From NCBI RefSeq assembly GCF_008831285.2, contig NC_045145.1, forward strand, positions 12,772,802-12,836,801: a stretch of 64,000 nucleotides of DNA, in the 5' to 3' direction. Positions 24,708-38,100 of this stretch are shown here, in pieces. Numbering within the stretch: position 1 is the stretch's first letter; each line of letters starts with the position of its first letter. The translations under genes and the position numbers were made by a program. This DNA is from Nymphaea colorata. Taxonomy: Eukaryota; Streptophyta; Magnoliopsida; Nymphaeales; Nymphaeaceae. The notes under the pieces were generated by a model, which saw only the letters and a program-made list of their open reading frames with translations, searched no databases and was not told the DNA's origin.

Positions 24708-25820
24708 TAAGTTGAGAGGGAAAATCATTTTGGACTTGGAACTTCAATGTGGGTCAATATAGGATTTCAGATTTATAGATTTTGAAAATAGTTTTCTAAA
24801 GAGCGACTTCCTAGGGTTTTTGGTAATTGGTAAATTTTGAAATTTCTAACCTTCAGAAATTTTGAAAACGGGCATGTTTCCTTAAGGTATTAAGATGAAA
24901 TAGGTCTTTTCATATCTTGCCTATAGTCAATTGTATGAGTTAGATCTACTTTTATTAATTTCTTATTCGGAGGTGCATGCACATACATTTATGAAGACTA
25001 TAGGGCATGATTTGCGTGCATATACATGAATACACTTAGAATGAAATAAACTAGACGCAACACATCCTAAACTATTTGTCTATAAAACTTGTTTTTGGAA
25101 AGCATAGAACCTAAGATGCTAGGCCACCTATAACCCTAATGTCATGATTATGAAGGAAAAACAGATCCTAAACATTATAAATGGAGAAATCACACCACAT
25201 AATCCCATATGCACTTATGCAACGTAAGGAGAAAGCAAACTTTGATATAGGCCCTTTTGAGGTATCTCCATCTTCTAATAAAAATGGGCATTACCTTATT
25301 GAATGACTTCAGCACACCCTGCGCGATATGTTCAAGGAAAACAAGCCACAAGTAATGCATCAATAAAGCAAAACATAAACTAAACAAACATGAAAATGTA
25401 AACATGGAATAATAAATTTGAACATACTATAAAGCAATTAATGACCAGACATGAAGCAACTAGGGGCAAAACATGATACAACTAAGTGGCTAAAATGTGG
25501 GGGTGCTAAACATGAAATAGTTTAAGATCAACACAAAAACAACCTAAGGGGCCGTTTGATCGCGTGGAAATCTATGAGGAAAAAAATTCAAATTTTCAAA
25601 ATAAATTCCGCCCCTTGTTTAACTATTTATTTGGCCGTTGGATGAGTTTCCGAAATAATTTTTCCGGAAAACTAGTCCCACCCCCAGGGTAGAAACTTAT
25701 TTCTGGGATCAGAAAACTGCCCATTGGGGAATGCCCATTGGGGATTCTCTCATCTCACATAAGGGCTTCCTCATCGTGTGGCACCTGCTCTTGATGTTGT
25801 GCAAATACCAACGTCGCCAC
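24708..25820. other. No gene; possible PIF-type terminus at 25551
   Basis: AT-rich DNA. At 25551 the sequence CTAA|GGGGCCGTTTGATCG resembles the left end of a PIF/Harbinger-type element with a TAA duplication, but no matching right end was found; the copia element at 25821 may have split it. The last 40 bases before the LTR resemble DNA at about 30870-30914 beyond the other LTR. Confidence 0.35.
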
Positions 25821-26130
25821 TGTAAGAAACACAACATAACAAGCAAAAACAGAGCAAAACAGAGCAGCGAGAGAGAGACGAGCAAGTTGTGGGAAGAAGA
25901 AGAAGATATTTCACTCATTCCCTTTTTGAGTTATATATACATACAAGCAGGTAGGAGGTTACAAACCAGCCAATCAAAAAAAAAAAGAATTGGATAGAAA
26001 CTTCATAACATAATTCGTTTCTCCCTTTTTCTAGAGGCTTCTAGTAACTTCCTTATTGGAATGAGATAAACAATGTAATTCTTGGATCCAATCTTCAAAT
26101 TTGAACCTTTATTTTAAACCAGAACTTTCA
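25821..26130 (-). repeat. 3' LTR of the old copia element
   Basis: 310 bp, in reverse orientation TGAAAGTT...CTTACA. It carries an extra GAA triplet and other small differences from the copy at 30511-30818. The adjoining CTCCCCCTC is the purine tract read on the + strand. Confidence 0.93.
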
Positions 26131-29100
26131 ATACTCCCCCTCAAACTGGTGCATGCAAATCATGTATGCCCAGTTTGGATTCGATGAATTGAAATTGTTC
26201 TTTTCCAATAGCTTTTGTGAAAATATCTGCAAGTTGGTTCTTGGAAGATACATGAAGAGTTTGTAACTCTTTAGATTTGATGTAGTCACGTACCATATGA
26301 AGATCAACTTCAATGTGCTTAGTACGTTCATGGAAGATGACACAGTTGCTTGTCTTTTAGTTTTCCATGAGATTAGATTCTCACCAAGGAAAACATAATA
26401 ACCTGTTGTAGATCTTCTTGTTTCCTTACATGATGCCCAGTCAGCATCACAAAAGGCTCTAATGTGTAGCTGATTTCTTGCCAATAACATTAATCCTTGA
26501 CTTGATTCTTCTTGAGATACTTAACCACCCTTAAAGCCATTTCCATATGTTGTGTTCTTGGCTCTTGTATAAACCTACTAAGAATATTCACAACAAATAA
26601 GATCTCATGTCTTGTTATTGTTAAGTATATTAGTTTACCAACAAGTCTTCTGTAGGCTGAAGGCTCTTTAAGAGGTTCTCCTTCAATTGAAGTAATTGAT
26701 GTTTGCTGCTTCATCGGAGTTTCAATAGGTTTTGCTTGAAGAAGACTAGTTTCTTCCAAAATGTCAAGACAGTACTTGCATTGTGACAAACAAATGCCTT
26801 CATTACTTCTTGACAATTCAATTCCCAAAAAGAATTTTAATGATCCCAGCTCCTTCATATGAAACACACTATTCAAATAACCTTTAATTTGAGCAATTTG
26901 CTTTGCGTCATCTCTCACAATGATCAAATCATCTACGTAAACTAGTATAACAGAAAATGTTTTACCTTTGCACAAGATGAAGAATGAATAATCATTTCTT
27001 GATTGAGTAAAACCAAAATCTACTAAGGCAGTAGAAAATTTCTGAAACCAATTTCTTGGTGCTTGCCTTAACCCATATAAAGACTTATGAAATTTGCAAA
27101 CTCTTGTCTCCCCCTCTTTTCCATATCTGGGAGGCAACTCCATAGAAACCTGCTCATGCAAATCATATACATCCATTTGCTCAAGTATCCCATTAAACTT
27201 AACTGCAATGGATAATAAGCATCTTATATTAACTAATTTAGCTACCGGTGCAAATGTTTCATGAAAATCTACTCATTCAACTTGTGAGTAGCCCTTTGCA
27301 ACAAGTCTTGCTTTATATCTCTCAACCGATCCGTCATCCTTATATTTTGTCTTGTACACCGACTTACATCTTATAGGAGTCACATCTGCAAGGAATTTAA
27401 CAAGACTCCATGTACCATTTTCTTCTAGGGCCCTAATTTTTCAGCTGTCATGGCATCTTTCCAGCAAGCTAAGTGTTTTGCCTCATCATAGAAATATGGA
27501 TCAGATGACTGGGATATAGACAAAAGGAAAGATTTATGTTGTGGTGAGAAATGTTTGAATGAGACAAAGTTTGAGATTGGATACATGCTGTAATGACCAT
27601 TCCTTGACTTTGATGTAGCTCCTGAACCAGAAGTAGCAGCATTGCAATAAAAGTCCTTAAGCAAAACAGATGGTTTCTGAATTTGGTTAGAGCGACAAAG
27701 GCTTTGATGCTGATTTGTATCATGATCTGTTTCAGCTGAAGGGTTTGTCGATTGAAGTTCACTTGAAATGGTGTCATATTCTTTAGAAGTGAATTGAAAT
27801 GGTAAGTTTTCTGATTAATCAATTTTTGTGAAGAGTTGAGGATTTTCACCTTCTTTCTCTTGAATTTCACTTTCCTTGCACATGACATCTTCGATAGGTA
27901 AAGGCACAACAAAAGTTTCTATTTCTTTCTTTGAGTTTAAAAATGGAAATACATGTTCATGAAACTTGACATCACGACTCACCATCATTTTTTTTTTGTT
28001 TTCATATTATAAATAAGATATACATTTCTACCAAAGGGGTACCATAAGAAAACAAACATATGTGCTCGTTCATCAAATTTACTGCTTGGTTTTAAATTTG
28101 TCACATAACACAAACAACCAAATGTTCTAAGATGATTATACGTTGGTTTTCTTTGAAAGAGTCTTTCATATGGTGTGACTCCATTTAACAAAGTTGAGGG
28201 AGTTCTATTTATTAAGTAAGTTGTTGTCAACACACATTCGCCCTAGAATTTTAAATGTAAATTGGCTGGAATCGAAGTGCATGAGCCATTGCTAGCATGT
28301 GTCTGTGCTTCCTCTCAACCACGCCATTTTGTTGAGGCGTATAGACACAACTCCTTTCATGTATAATTCCTCTTTGCTGAAAAAATGTTTGTAGCTCTTG
28401 AGATACAAACTCGGACCCATTATTACTCCATATTTTTAGTATTGTAATTTTAAACTGATTTTCAACCATATTACAAAACTGTTGCAGTTTGTATTGTGTC
28501 TCATACTTGTGGTGCATTAAAAACACCCATGTGAAACGTGAGTAGTCATCAACTAGACTCAAAAAATAATGAGCACCAATGAGTGAGACTTGTGAATAAG
28601 GTCCCCAAATATCACAATGCACCATTTGGAAAGGCTTTGAAGAAGAAATTTCTCTAACATTGAAAGGCAGACGAGTTTGCTTTGAAATAGAACAAATATG
28701 ACATTGATTGTTCTTTAACACTATCTTAGAGTCTTGTGCAGAAAAGAGTTTATTTCTAAAGCTAGAAGGATGACCCAGGCGTAAATGCCAAAGGTCCAAG
28801 GGATCATGAGATTTGGTCGTTGTAGAAACAGTAGGTAAATGGTCATCAAAGTTAGTAGTCAAACCATTTGCAGAATTAGGACTTTGGAAGCAATATATGC
28901 CACTTCTCAGTTCAGCAGCTCCAATCTCCATCTTGGACATTTGGTCCTGTATGACACAACCACAGGTAGAGAACAAAACATCACAGTTCAACTGTTTGAT
29001 TAATTGACTAAAAGATATCATATTGAAATTAAAATTTGGAATGTAATAAACATGATGTAATCTGATTGAAGGAGAGATTACAAAATCACCTTGGTAAGTT

Positions 29101-30346
29101 GCATGTACAATATTATTGTTGGGTAATCTGATAGGAAAACTAGTTTGAAGTTTTGAAACATTAACCATACTTGACAATGAAGATGTCATGTGATCATTGG
29201 CACCAGTGTCAATGATCCATGCATCTTTTAGAGTAACAAAAATACCTGCAAAATTTGCATAAGAGACTGGTTTCTCTCAGCAATTGAATAATCTGGGTTG
29301 TATTCTTCCATGGTGACACTTTCCTTGCTAGATTGAGCCACATTTGCCTCAAAACTTACAAAACCACCAGACACTGTAGCAGAGACGCCTTTTCCATTCG
29401 ACTTTTCTCATTGCACTACACCTTGCTGTGTTTTCTCTTGTCTATGCTTAAATGTCTTAAACTCATTTGGGTAACTATGCAGTTTGTAACACTTGTCCTT
29501 TATGTGACCCATTTTATGTGTAATGTTGACATCTTTGGGTATTTCCTTTGAACATTTGATTATCATATTGAGATGCAACCAAATTGATTTGCTCTGTAGA
29601 AGGCAACAGTCTTGACTCTCGCTGCTTCTCTTCTTGCAGGATTAGAGAATATACCTTTGCTATTGGGGAAAAAGGATCCATGAGAAGGATCTGTCCTCTG
29701 ATAGAGTTATATGACTCATTCAGTCTCATTAGGAACTGAATGACTCTCTCTTCCTGCTACTTATCAAAAATAATCTTCATAGTCCCACATGTGCAGACAT
29801 GAAGCGGCTCATAGGAAGCTAGTTCATCCCAATAGCCTTTGAGTTTGGTGTAGTATGCATTGACACCTTGTGTCTCCTGTATGTGTCAGCTTATAGCAGA
29901 TTTAATTTGATATTTTCTAGTAGTACTTTGAGTATAACGATGCTGCAAATCAGTCCATACCTCATGCGCCGTCGTTGCATATATGATGTTGTTTGCTATA
30001 TCCTTCACCATAGAGTTGATTATCCAAGACAACACCATAGTATTGGATCTCCTCCATAAAATGGGCTCTCCAGATGATGGATGAGGCTCTTACAAGGACC
30101 CATCAATAAAACACAACTTGTTCTTGGCTGTTAAGGCCATCACCATTGCCCGACTCCAAGTAAGGTAGTTATCACTTGTCAATGGCTGTGAACTAGGACA
30201 GCACCAGGACTGTCTTGAGTGGTGGAGATACAGTGGATTATTGAAGCCATCGACTTGAACAGGATGATTAGCAACACACTGTTCTTTCCACTTGTATGCG
30301 ATTCACCTTGAGGAACACTTTCTGGGACAATCGATGATGAAGCCAT
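26131..30346 (-). pseudogene. Decayed copia gag-pol gene
   Basis: Reading the - strand: gag starts at the ATG at 30346-30344 (MASSSIVPESVPQGE) and is broken by stops and frameshifts. The protease motif WIIDTGANDHMT is near 29190-29225. The integrase has its zinc-binding HHCC part (HLRLGH...CHICS) and the first Asp (MVHCDIWGP) and Glu (VVERKHR) of the catalytic triad, but the middle Asp is Asn (WSNNGSEF; codon at 28422-28424), which should abolish catalysis. Reverse transcriptase keeps YVDD; RNase H keeps DADWAS and GYYVF. Several frame breaks lie between 27176 and 28251 and at 26490. The element is dead. Confidence 0.93.
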
Positions 30347-30520
30347 GAAGACAAAAGAACACTTCAGGTTAATGATGCTCTAATACCATGTAAGAAACGC
30401 AAGTTCGATCCACCTATATGCGATTCACCTTGAGGAACACTTTCTGGGGCAATCGATGATGAAGCCATGAAGACAAAAGAACACTTCAGGTTAATGATGC
30501 TCTAATACCATGTAAGAAAC
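30295..30520 (-). repeat. 122-bp tandem duplication at the LTR/primer-site junction
   Basis: The sequence from 30295 is repeated from 30417 (period 122, nearly identical over about 104 bases). Each copy holds the first codons of gag, the primer-binding site and the first bases of the LTR end, so the element carries two primer sites and two gag starts. A replication or template-switch error during reverse transcription, or later slippage, could explain it. Confidence 0.9.
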
Positions 30521-30818
30521 ACAACATAACAAGCAAAAAGAGAGCAAAACATAGCAGCGACGAGAGAGAGACGAGCAAGTTGTGGGAAGAAGAAGATATT
30601 TCACTCGTTCCTTTTTTGAGTAATATATACATACAAGCAGGTAGGAGGTTACAAACCAGCTAATAAAAAAAAAGAATTGGACAGAAACTTTATAACAGAA
30701 TTAGTTTCTCCCTTTTTTCTAGATGCTTTTAGTAACGTCCTTGTTGGAATGAGATAAACAATGCAATTCTTGGATCCAATCTTCAAATCTAAACCTTTAT
30801 TTTAAACCAAAACTTTCA
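30511..30818 (-). repeat. 5' LTR of the old copia element
   Basis: 308 bp, in reverse orientation TGAAAGTT...CTTACA, paired with 25821-26130. The CTTACA end is followed on the - strand by the primer site. Confidence 0.93.
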
Positions 30819-32849
30819 ACAGCGACCTTCCATTGCAGACATCCATATTGCAGAAAACTCGTTGAGCGACACCTCTTCTTGACGCTGTGCAGATTCGGAC
30901 GTCATGACCTTCCATTGCGGACATCCACAGGTACCAACTTGACGTTGTTCTTTCACTCACTCTCTCTCTCTCTCCCACTCTCTCGTTCCCCCTTCTCTGT
31001 GCCCAAAATGCACCGTTCCTGATATTGTAGCTCAATTTTTGCATGTTTGAAGTTGCGCTGATATTTGCTTGTTTCTGTTGGTCGTTTCTGTGTGTTCCTG
31101 TTTTCCCTTTTCTTCGTTCCAGGTTCATGCACATAATGTGTTTTAAGTGTTTGGTAAAATGTTTTCGACAATCCTGTTCATATCGTGGCTTCTGTATTTT
31201 ATCTTTCTTTCACTTCCCAATTAACTGGTCTAAAAGATTCTGTAGATACAACTCCTTTTAAAAATTTATGCATTTAGGTGTTCTATATTTTGTCAAGCAG
31301 GTGCTTGTGCTTTCATTTTGGCCAAAGCAGAATGTCAAGGACATGATTTGCTTGATGTCGTGAAGAACTGGTGACTTCATTTGATATTTGGTCTTGCATG
31401 TTGATAGGGATTATCTGCGTGCAGATCTTTTGGATTTGTATCAAATGTAGGCTAGCATCCAACTGCCCATCCAAATCATTTGCCCTATGCCCTGTTTCTG
31501 CATTCCTTGAGCTTCTGATCAAATTCTCAGTGCTCACATCCCGCTGAATCAGACAGGTTCTGATGCCTGGTTGCACCAAGCTTTTCTTACCAAATTTTCT
31601 CTTGTTGACTGACTAATCCTAGGATGTGTTCAACCTGCTTCCCAACTTGCATGTTAATGAGTTGATCAAGGCATTCTCTGTGAAGGCAAATGATATGATG
31701 CTTGTGATCTACCTTTCATCCCTCATTCGGCAAATGTAGGTTTATGACAGATTCTTTGGCCAGAACACGAGAAAGCTGAAGATGTGAAGCCTATGCCAAT
31801 TCCAGCAGCAGCAGGAAGCTAAGCTGCTCAGCCTTGGTCTGGATGTCTCACGGTTATTTCTGCAGCAAAGTGCTAGTTCGCAATTGCATTTTGTGCCGAA
31901 GTTGGCCGCTGCAAATTGGTGTTGGCTCTTGTGAGAATTTTGTATTGATCTTTATTTCAGAAACTACGCCCTCATGCAACTTGCCACCAGAACCAACATC
32001 CGAGTGCTTCGATGACTAGTTGATTCTAGTAGAATCGTATAACTTAGAAACTGTTAGGGCTTCCAGACGTTGGTTTTTGGTGGAATTAAATATGGATTAT
32101 GACAGGAAGGCATGCTTAGGAACTGAATTTTCCACTTTTTCCATCTGTAACATCATTAAAGACTCGTATATTGTGTTTCTATGTTAAAGTATAGGCTGTG
32201 TCGGTTGCGACGTCGATTTTCTGTGTCATCTTGTATACATCCTAGGGTCTGTCATAACTGGTTCCAACTTCAGAATCTCTATGCTTCTCTTCTCTCTCTT
32301 TTCTCATTTCTTTTTTTCTCATCTTTCACATCCGATTGTTATCCCTTTTTCACCTAATTTCTCATTACCGTAACACTTCAGCGTGCCAATTTTCAATTTT
32401 ATTTTTTTTTAATATATTTAACGCATCTAGTTTGTCATGAAGTTGTTCGATCTGAAATGGTAACCTTCGCCATAATTATTTTAGGTCTTGTTTGTTTTCA
32501 TGTTTTCATTTTGGTGCCCATTCCATCAAATTAAAAAATAACTTTTGTGGAAACATTTTTCAACCCCATCAAACACACAACATAATTGAAATAGGCACCC
32601 ACTTTCCGGTTCCATTTTTTCTGAAAAGATATTTCTAGAAACTTTTCTCCTAACTTCATATCTTCAATGCATCAAAATTTTTTAGGGGATTTGGAACCGA
32701 GAAACTGCGCAACTGAAGTCATGATAATGATAATCCACTTGAAATCGTTTAAAAAACGTTTCGTTTCTGCATAAACTCGAAGCGGTTCGACCTTGCCTCA
32801 CCCTTCAAAAGGCAGGGGCATCCCACACACTTGTCGAAGGGGAAGAACG
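30819..32849. other. Gene-free region upstream of the GET2-like gene
   Basis: No coding exon recognised. A stretch at about 30835-30932 repeats CGACCTTCCATTGC and ends ATCCACAG|GTACC, which could be a leader exon, followed by a CT-rich tract near 30957-30975. The last few hundred bases before 32850 should hold the promoter and leader of the GET2-like gene, but no TATA box could be assigned with confidence. Confidence 0.4.
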
Positions 32850-33535
32850 ATGGAGGAGGGAGGAAAGACGGAGAAGTCCAGAGAGACCCGCCGGAGGCGA
32901 ATCGTTGACAGGGGAACCGATCGTCTTGCTTTTATTACCGGCCAGATCTCCTCCATTCCTGCCACCCCGACACCACCACCACCACCTCCACCGCCAACAA
33001 CGCCAAAAACTTATGAGGCCATGAGACCGTCATCTCCACGACCACCGCGGCCACCACCATCGATTCCAACAATACCAATAGCGGAAACAATAACACCGCC
33101 GCCGGCTCCATCACGACCAAGCATTCTCCACAGACTCGAGGAACAAGAGGGGCCGAAACTCCGGTCTCGGCGGGGAGATATGCGTACGTCCACCGGATTC
33201 CTGGCTTTCTTGTTCTTATCCTTCCTATGTTTCTTCTCCTTTGGTTTTTCCCTTTATAGGTGGTACCGTGGTATGCCTATTTGGCCGACATTTATTGTGA
33301 ATTCTGTCGTCTTCGCTTGCTTTTCAATAAAAGTAAGTGGTTCTAGATGCCATTAGTTTCATGCTCTCTGCCTTTTCTTCTTTTTGATGTATTCCATGAC
33401 CGTTTTGTATGATCTTTTTTATTGTTTTGCTTGGAAGGAAGCTACAATTTCTCTGACTTCATGCCAAAAAAAAAAAGAGTAGTCCTGCATTCTTTGGTGT
33501 TGGTTATCTAGTTTTTCTTGTTTGTAGATGCTTCA

Positions 33536-33633
<98 letters not shown>

Positions 33634-35028
33634 AATCTTCCCGTGTGGTATCAATTGGATTGGTTTTCCTTTCTTTTTCTTGCGTTTGTCGACAAAGCTA
33701 CTCCTTTAGGTGCTATCATCTTCGCGGATCTTTCTGTTTTATTGCCTTTTTTTGGGTTTCTGCTATCTTTTGATAAACGACTGGTAAGCAACTAGATTTC
33801 AGAGTTTGTCTTGTTTCCTTAAGGATGACCTTGATACAAAACATGTTTTACTTTCGGATTGAACTAGTTCTTTCTTTCTTTCTTTTTTTTTTTAACCCAG
33901 TGGCAACATGTTGACATTATGACCTTTCATATGTCTAGTTACACAAATATTTTCGAGTTTTTTGAATGCTAGTTGAAATTGAACTTAAATGATAATGTCT
34001 TTTGACTTTGTTGGTCAGGTATGAAAGATCTTACAGGAAAATCTACTACAATTTTTTTTTTTTTGATGCATTGAGTTGCAGTTTATAAATCTTCACGTGC
34101 ATGTATGTATTGAAGGAAAACAATTGGTTGCTTGAGATTAAAAATGCCTGCAGTAAAAGAAAAGGAAAAGTGTGTGCATTATTTTCTATGAGGTCTTTCA
34201 TTATAATTCTAAGAATTGTCATGGTACTGGTTCTTGATGTTCAACTTCATGATGTTTGGTTGAGTACTGTGTTAAGTCTCAGACATACTGCATAACGGTA
34301 TCCTTGCCCTGCATTTACAAGATGATGCTGAGTCACTGACACTTTAGATTCCTTTGTTGTGTTGAATTAATTGGTTCAGGTACTCTTAGGCCTTTAACCT
34401 AAGCAATAAGCATATTGTCCTGTGTTGACTTTATGAACTCCCTGTAACGTTACATGGTATTTCTGACATTCTTTTACAAAACCATTTTTTGGTGCTAAAA
34501 GAACAAATAATAAAAAAAGGATAAAATACTAATAGTTGGCTGCTAAAAATAAAAAGTAATTAGAGGATAAAATACTCATATGTTCTCTCTTGGGATCCTC
34601 ATAGATTATGTCACAAGTTTGGTACCCTCTACTGTAATTAGTAGTCAAACTTCATGTGCATACACACACTTATCCAGGTATCACTATGTCTACTGCGAAT
34701 GTCCTTTACAATAACATCAGTAATAAACGCATTCCAAATGTCTTAGATCGGCTAATGACACCTATAAGCATCAGTGTTTTCTCCACCTAATATAAACACA
34801 TCCTTGAGGACCTATGCGACCTGGATTCATGTAGTAATGTGTTGCGGTACACTTGTTTCCACCTAAGTCACATGGGTATTCCATCTTGGGTGATGTACCC
34901 ATGTCGGTATGACCATGTGTGGGTGCAGGGGCTTATGGCATGCCAGGTCTCTTTCAAGGTTCTCATTTTTCTATCTTTAGTTGCAACGAATTATGTTTGG
35001 AGTCTTTGGACAATTGCAAATTATTATT

Positions 35029-35122
<94 letters not shown>

Positions 35123-38100
35123 GCCTGTGCTCACATTTTTTAAAATTGCCATGTCTAAGTACTTTCATCAATGAGACTTTGGCATTCAGACAGCTGGAAG
35201 CTGGATGCAGGTGGTTGAAAACTTGAAAACAGGTGCAGCACTGGATTGGCCTTCGACATAGTCAACACCTTGTCAGGTGTAGTCCATGCACCGATGGTGA
35301 TTGAGTTCACTTCTGTCTTTTCAGGATTAAACTAAAATAATTTATGTTAACAAAAGTTACAAATCACCATCTAACAGTTAGGAAAATAACAAACTCACTG
35401 GCCATCATTTGTCTTTCCACATTTCACTGCTCAACTTTCACCAAAGATCTCAAAGAGCTGCCTTCAGTCACCATCATCAGTGTAATTAAAGTTGCACACA
35501 GTTAACATAATGTTTTTCGACAATCATACCCGTGTAAACCTTTTTCGCAAATCACCACCCATCCCGTTGTCTGAAACTTGCAACCATTGTGGCCACATTG
35601 TTGTCAGAAACTTGAACCACGGTGGAACTTTTGGCAGTGGAACTACTAGGGATAGAACAGCTGATGGCAGAAACCACTTCACACGACATCCCTTACCTCA
35701 AAAAACCTATTATCCTCCTTTGATTGTTGCTCATGGTTCGATTGTTCTACCTTTTTCCTGTGGTTTTTGATGTTCTCATTTGACTTTCCAACTCAACAAT
35801 TGGAGCTGCCTAATCTTCCGTTTTCTTTATTTTTTCCTTTAGGTCACGTTTGATGGCCAAGAAAAAGTGAAAAACATTGTTGGTCGAGTGTTTTTTTCCT
35901 TTTTAGTACGGATTCACCCAGCGTCATCAAACATAGCAAAAATTCCCTTGCCCAAAACGTGTTTCCAGGGTAAATTTACCTTGGAAAAAAGTCGGATCAG
36001 AGAGGGCCCGACTTTTTTTCAACGATTTTCTTTTTGCTCGTTAGGGCTTCTTCCATCGCATCCACTCTCCATCGCCACTGTCTCTTCCTCCTCTGATCGA
36101 CCAAGTCATCAACGTCTTGCTCTTCTCCTTCGATTCTCTTTCTCATCACAAATCAGCCGGCGGGGCGATCGTATTTCTGTGTAGGTAAGATCGTTATACT
36201 TCCCCTCTCTTGCCCCATCTCTACTTTGTTTCTCTCCCTCTGCCTTTCCTTCTGTGTGTCCACTGCACGCATTGTGCCCATAGAAACACAACAGAAGGAG
36301 AAGATAAAATGGAGAACTGGTGATGGAGGGAAAGAGATACTGGAGTTAACGCCGTCCTCCAAAAGCGTGGTTTTTGATTGACTGTGGATTTTGACGTTTG
36401 CCTCCCTCTGTTTACTTGCTTTGTTTATCTCTGTAGTTCCTTTTTTCCTATTCTTTTCATGAAGAATGAGAAGGTGGTGGAGTCTGTGCATAAACAATTA
36501 ATTTAAGCAAGGAAAAGTGTTTTTCATTGATATCTCTTCCCCGGCCAGTATAAGCAATTAATTTAAGCAAGGAAGATGAGGAATGAAATATTCTCTTATT
36601 AGTTGTTCAATGTATGTATTGCTTCTGAATACTGCACACATATGAACTTAGGATATGGCATGTTGAAATTGGCTTTTAGTGTGTACAAGATGAGCTATAT
36701 GAGTCTGGTAATGCTGAATTACACGAGTGATTCAACAAGTTTGTGGCTATTTTCTTGTTATGCTATTGCTCTATGGTTGATGCTATTCTACGATCATATA
36801 CTCCTACTGCACTCTTTTTTTCTGCCTCTTCATATCATAACATTTATAGTCTGATTTTTTGGCAGTAGTAAAGCACAAGAAAGGCTAGAGCGTGCATTCT
36901 AATGATATCTTATGTTGTTTATTAAATGAAAACTGATGCACACATATGTTTTCTTTAGATTATGTGCATTCTAATGACACACAAATGCATACTTTTGTAT
37001 TGTTGAATCACAAGAAATGTTATATGCCATACAAAACCACGACTTGTCTAATCTAGTCAGGTGATCTATTGCACGTGTGTGTGTTATATGCAAACTTTTT
37101 GTCTTTGTTTTAGTCATTTATCTTAGCGCTTACCTTACAAGTGAAATGCAAGTTAGTATTGTCAATTTTGTTTACGCATACGTTGTCATAATGAAAATTG
37201 TAGCTGTGAAGGAATATTGTGCAAATCATTACCATGGAAGATAGTGGTCCATCAAGAGAGAATCTTACGTGGATTGAAGTAGAGATGGACTATTTAGTCC
37301 AGCTTCTTTTGGAGCAATCACACATTCCTGGTATGAAATCGGGTGGAGGTTTGAAGGCAAAAGCCTACACAGCAATAGAAAAAAGCATGATAGACCGCTT
37401 CGGAAAGGATTTCACTAAGGACAAAATTAAAAATAAATTGAAGTATACAAAACCCAACTTGCCAGTTATGAAGGAAATTTTGAATACAAGCGGGTTTGGA
37501 TATGACCCCATTAACAAATGCAGTGATGTTGACCCCCAAGTTTGGAGTGAGTACATTGAGGTATGTTATAGAGATCGTAATTTTAGGTTATGTGTGACAT
37601 GTCTTTTTTCTGTAAAATTTGAACCCATTGGATTTTTTTTCAGAAATACCCGAATAGAAAAAAGTACAAAAGACCAAAGTTATGGAGGTATTATGACGAG
37701 TTTGCCGAGGTATATGGTGATTCTCATGCAACTCGCAACGCAACAGAGTGACAGACACTTGCAACAACATGTTCTTAGATGAGGACACTGAACCATTCTC
37801 AACTACACCTGCTTCTCAATCGACTCCATTTTACATGCAACATGAAAGTTTACAATCATTCATACAAATGCTCCATGAAGATAGTCCTCCCATACAATCG
37901 CCAATATTTAGTTATTTACAACTCCTACAACTCAAGATCCCACAATGACAACCAACAAGATTACAAGTAGGTCTAGAAGGAACAAGTCAGCCTATGATAA
38001 AGAGTATTATAATTTGTTGCACGGTATCGCTAACGATGTGAAGACCATGACACGTGCATGTAGAGGGGTTCAATTTGTCATGTGTTGCGACATACTTCAA

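Larger units (their letters stand above)
25821..30818 (-). mobile_element. Old, decayed Ty1/copia retrotransposon
   Basis: On the reverse strand: 5' LTR 30511-30818, primer site TGGTATTAGAGC next to it (about 30499-30510, one base off the usual Met-tRNA site), gag, protease, integrase, reverse transcriptase and RNase H, then a purine tract GAGGGGGAGTAT just before the 3' LTR 25821-26130. By eye the LTRs differ by about 20 substitutions plus several small indels over about 308 bp, so the insertion is much older than the 1283-6605 element. No matching 5-bp duplication is visible (GCCAC on one side, ACAGC on the other), which means mutation, recombination or rearrangement of a flank. Confidence 0.93.

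Noticed and set aside
25551-25820. GGGGCCGTTTGATCG as the end of a PIF-type MITE
   Set aside because: Only one end with a TAA flank is visible. Without the partner end the element cannot be delimited.
33518-35226. Open frames made of Ile-Tyr repeats
   Set aside because: They are translations of (TA)n microsatellites, not genes.
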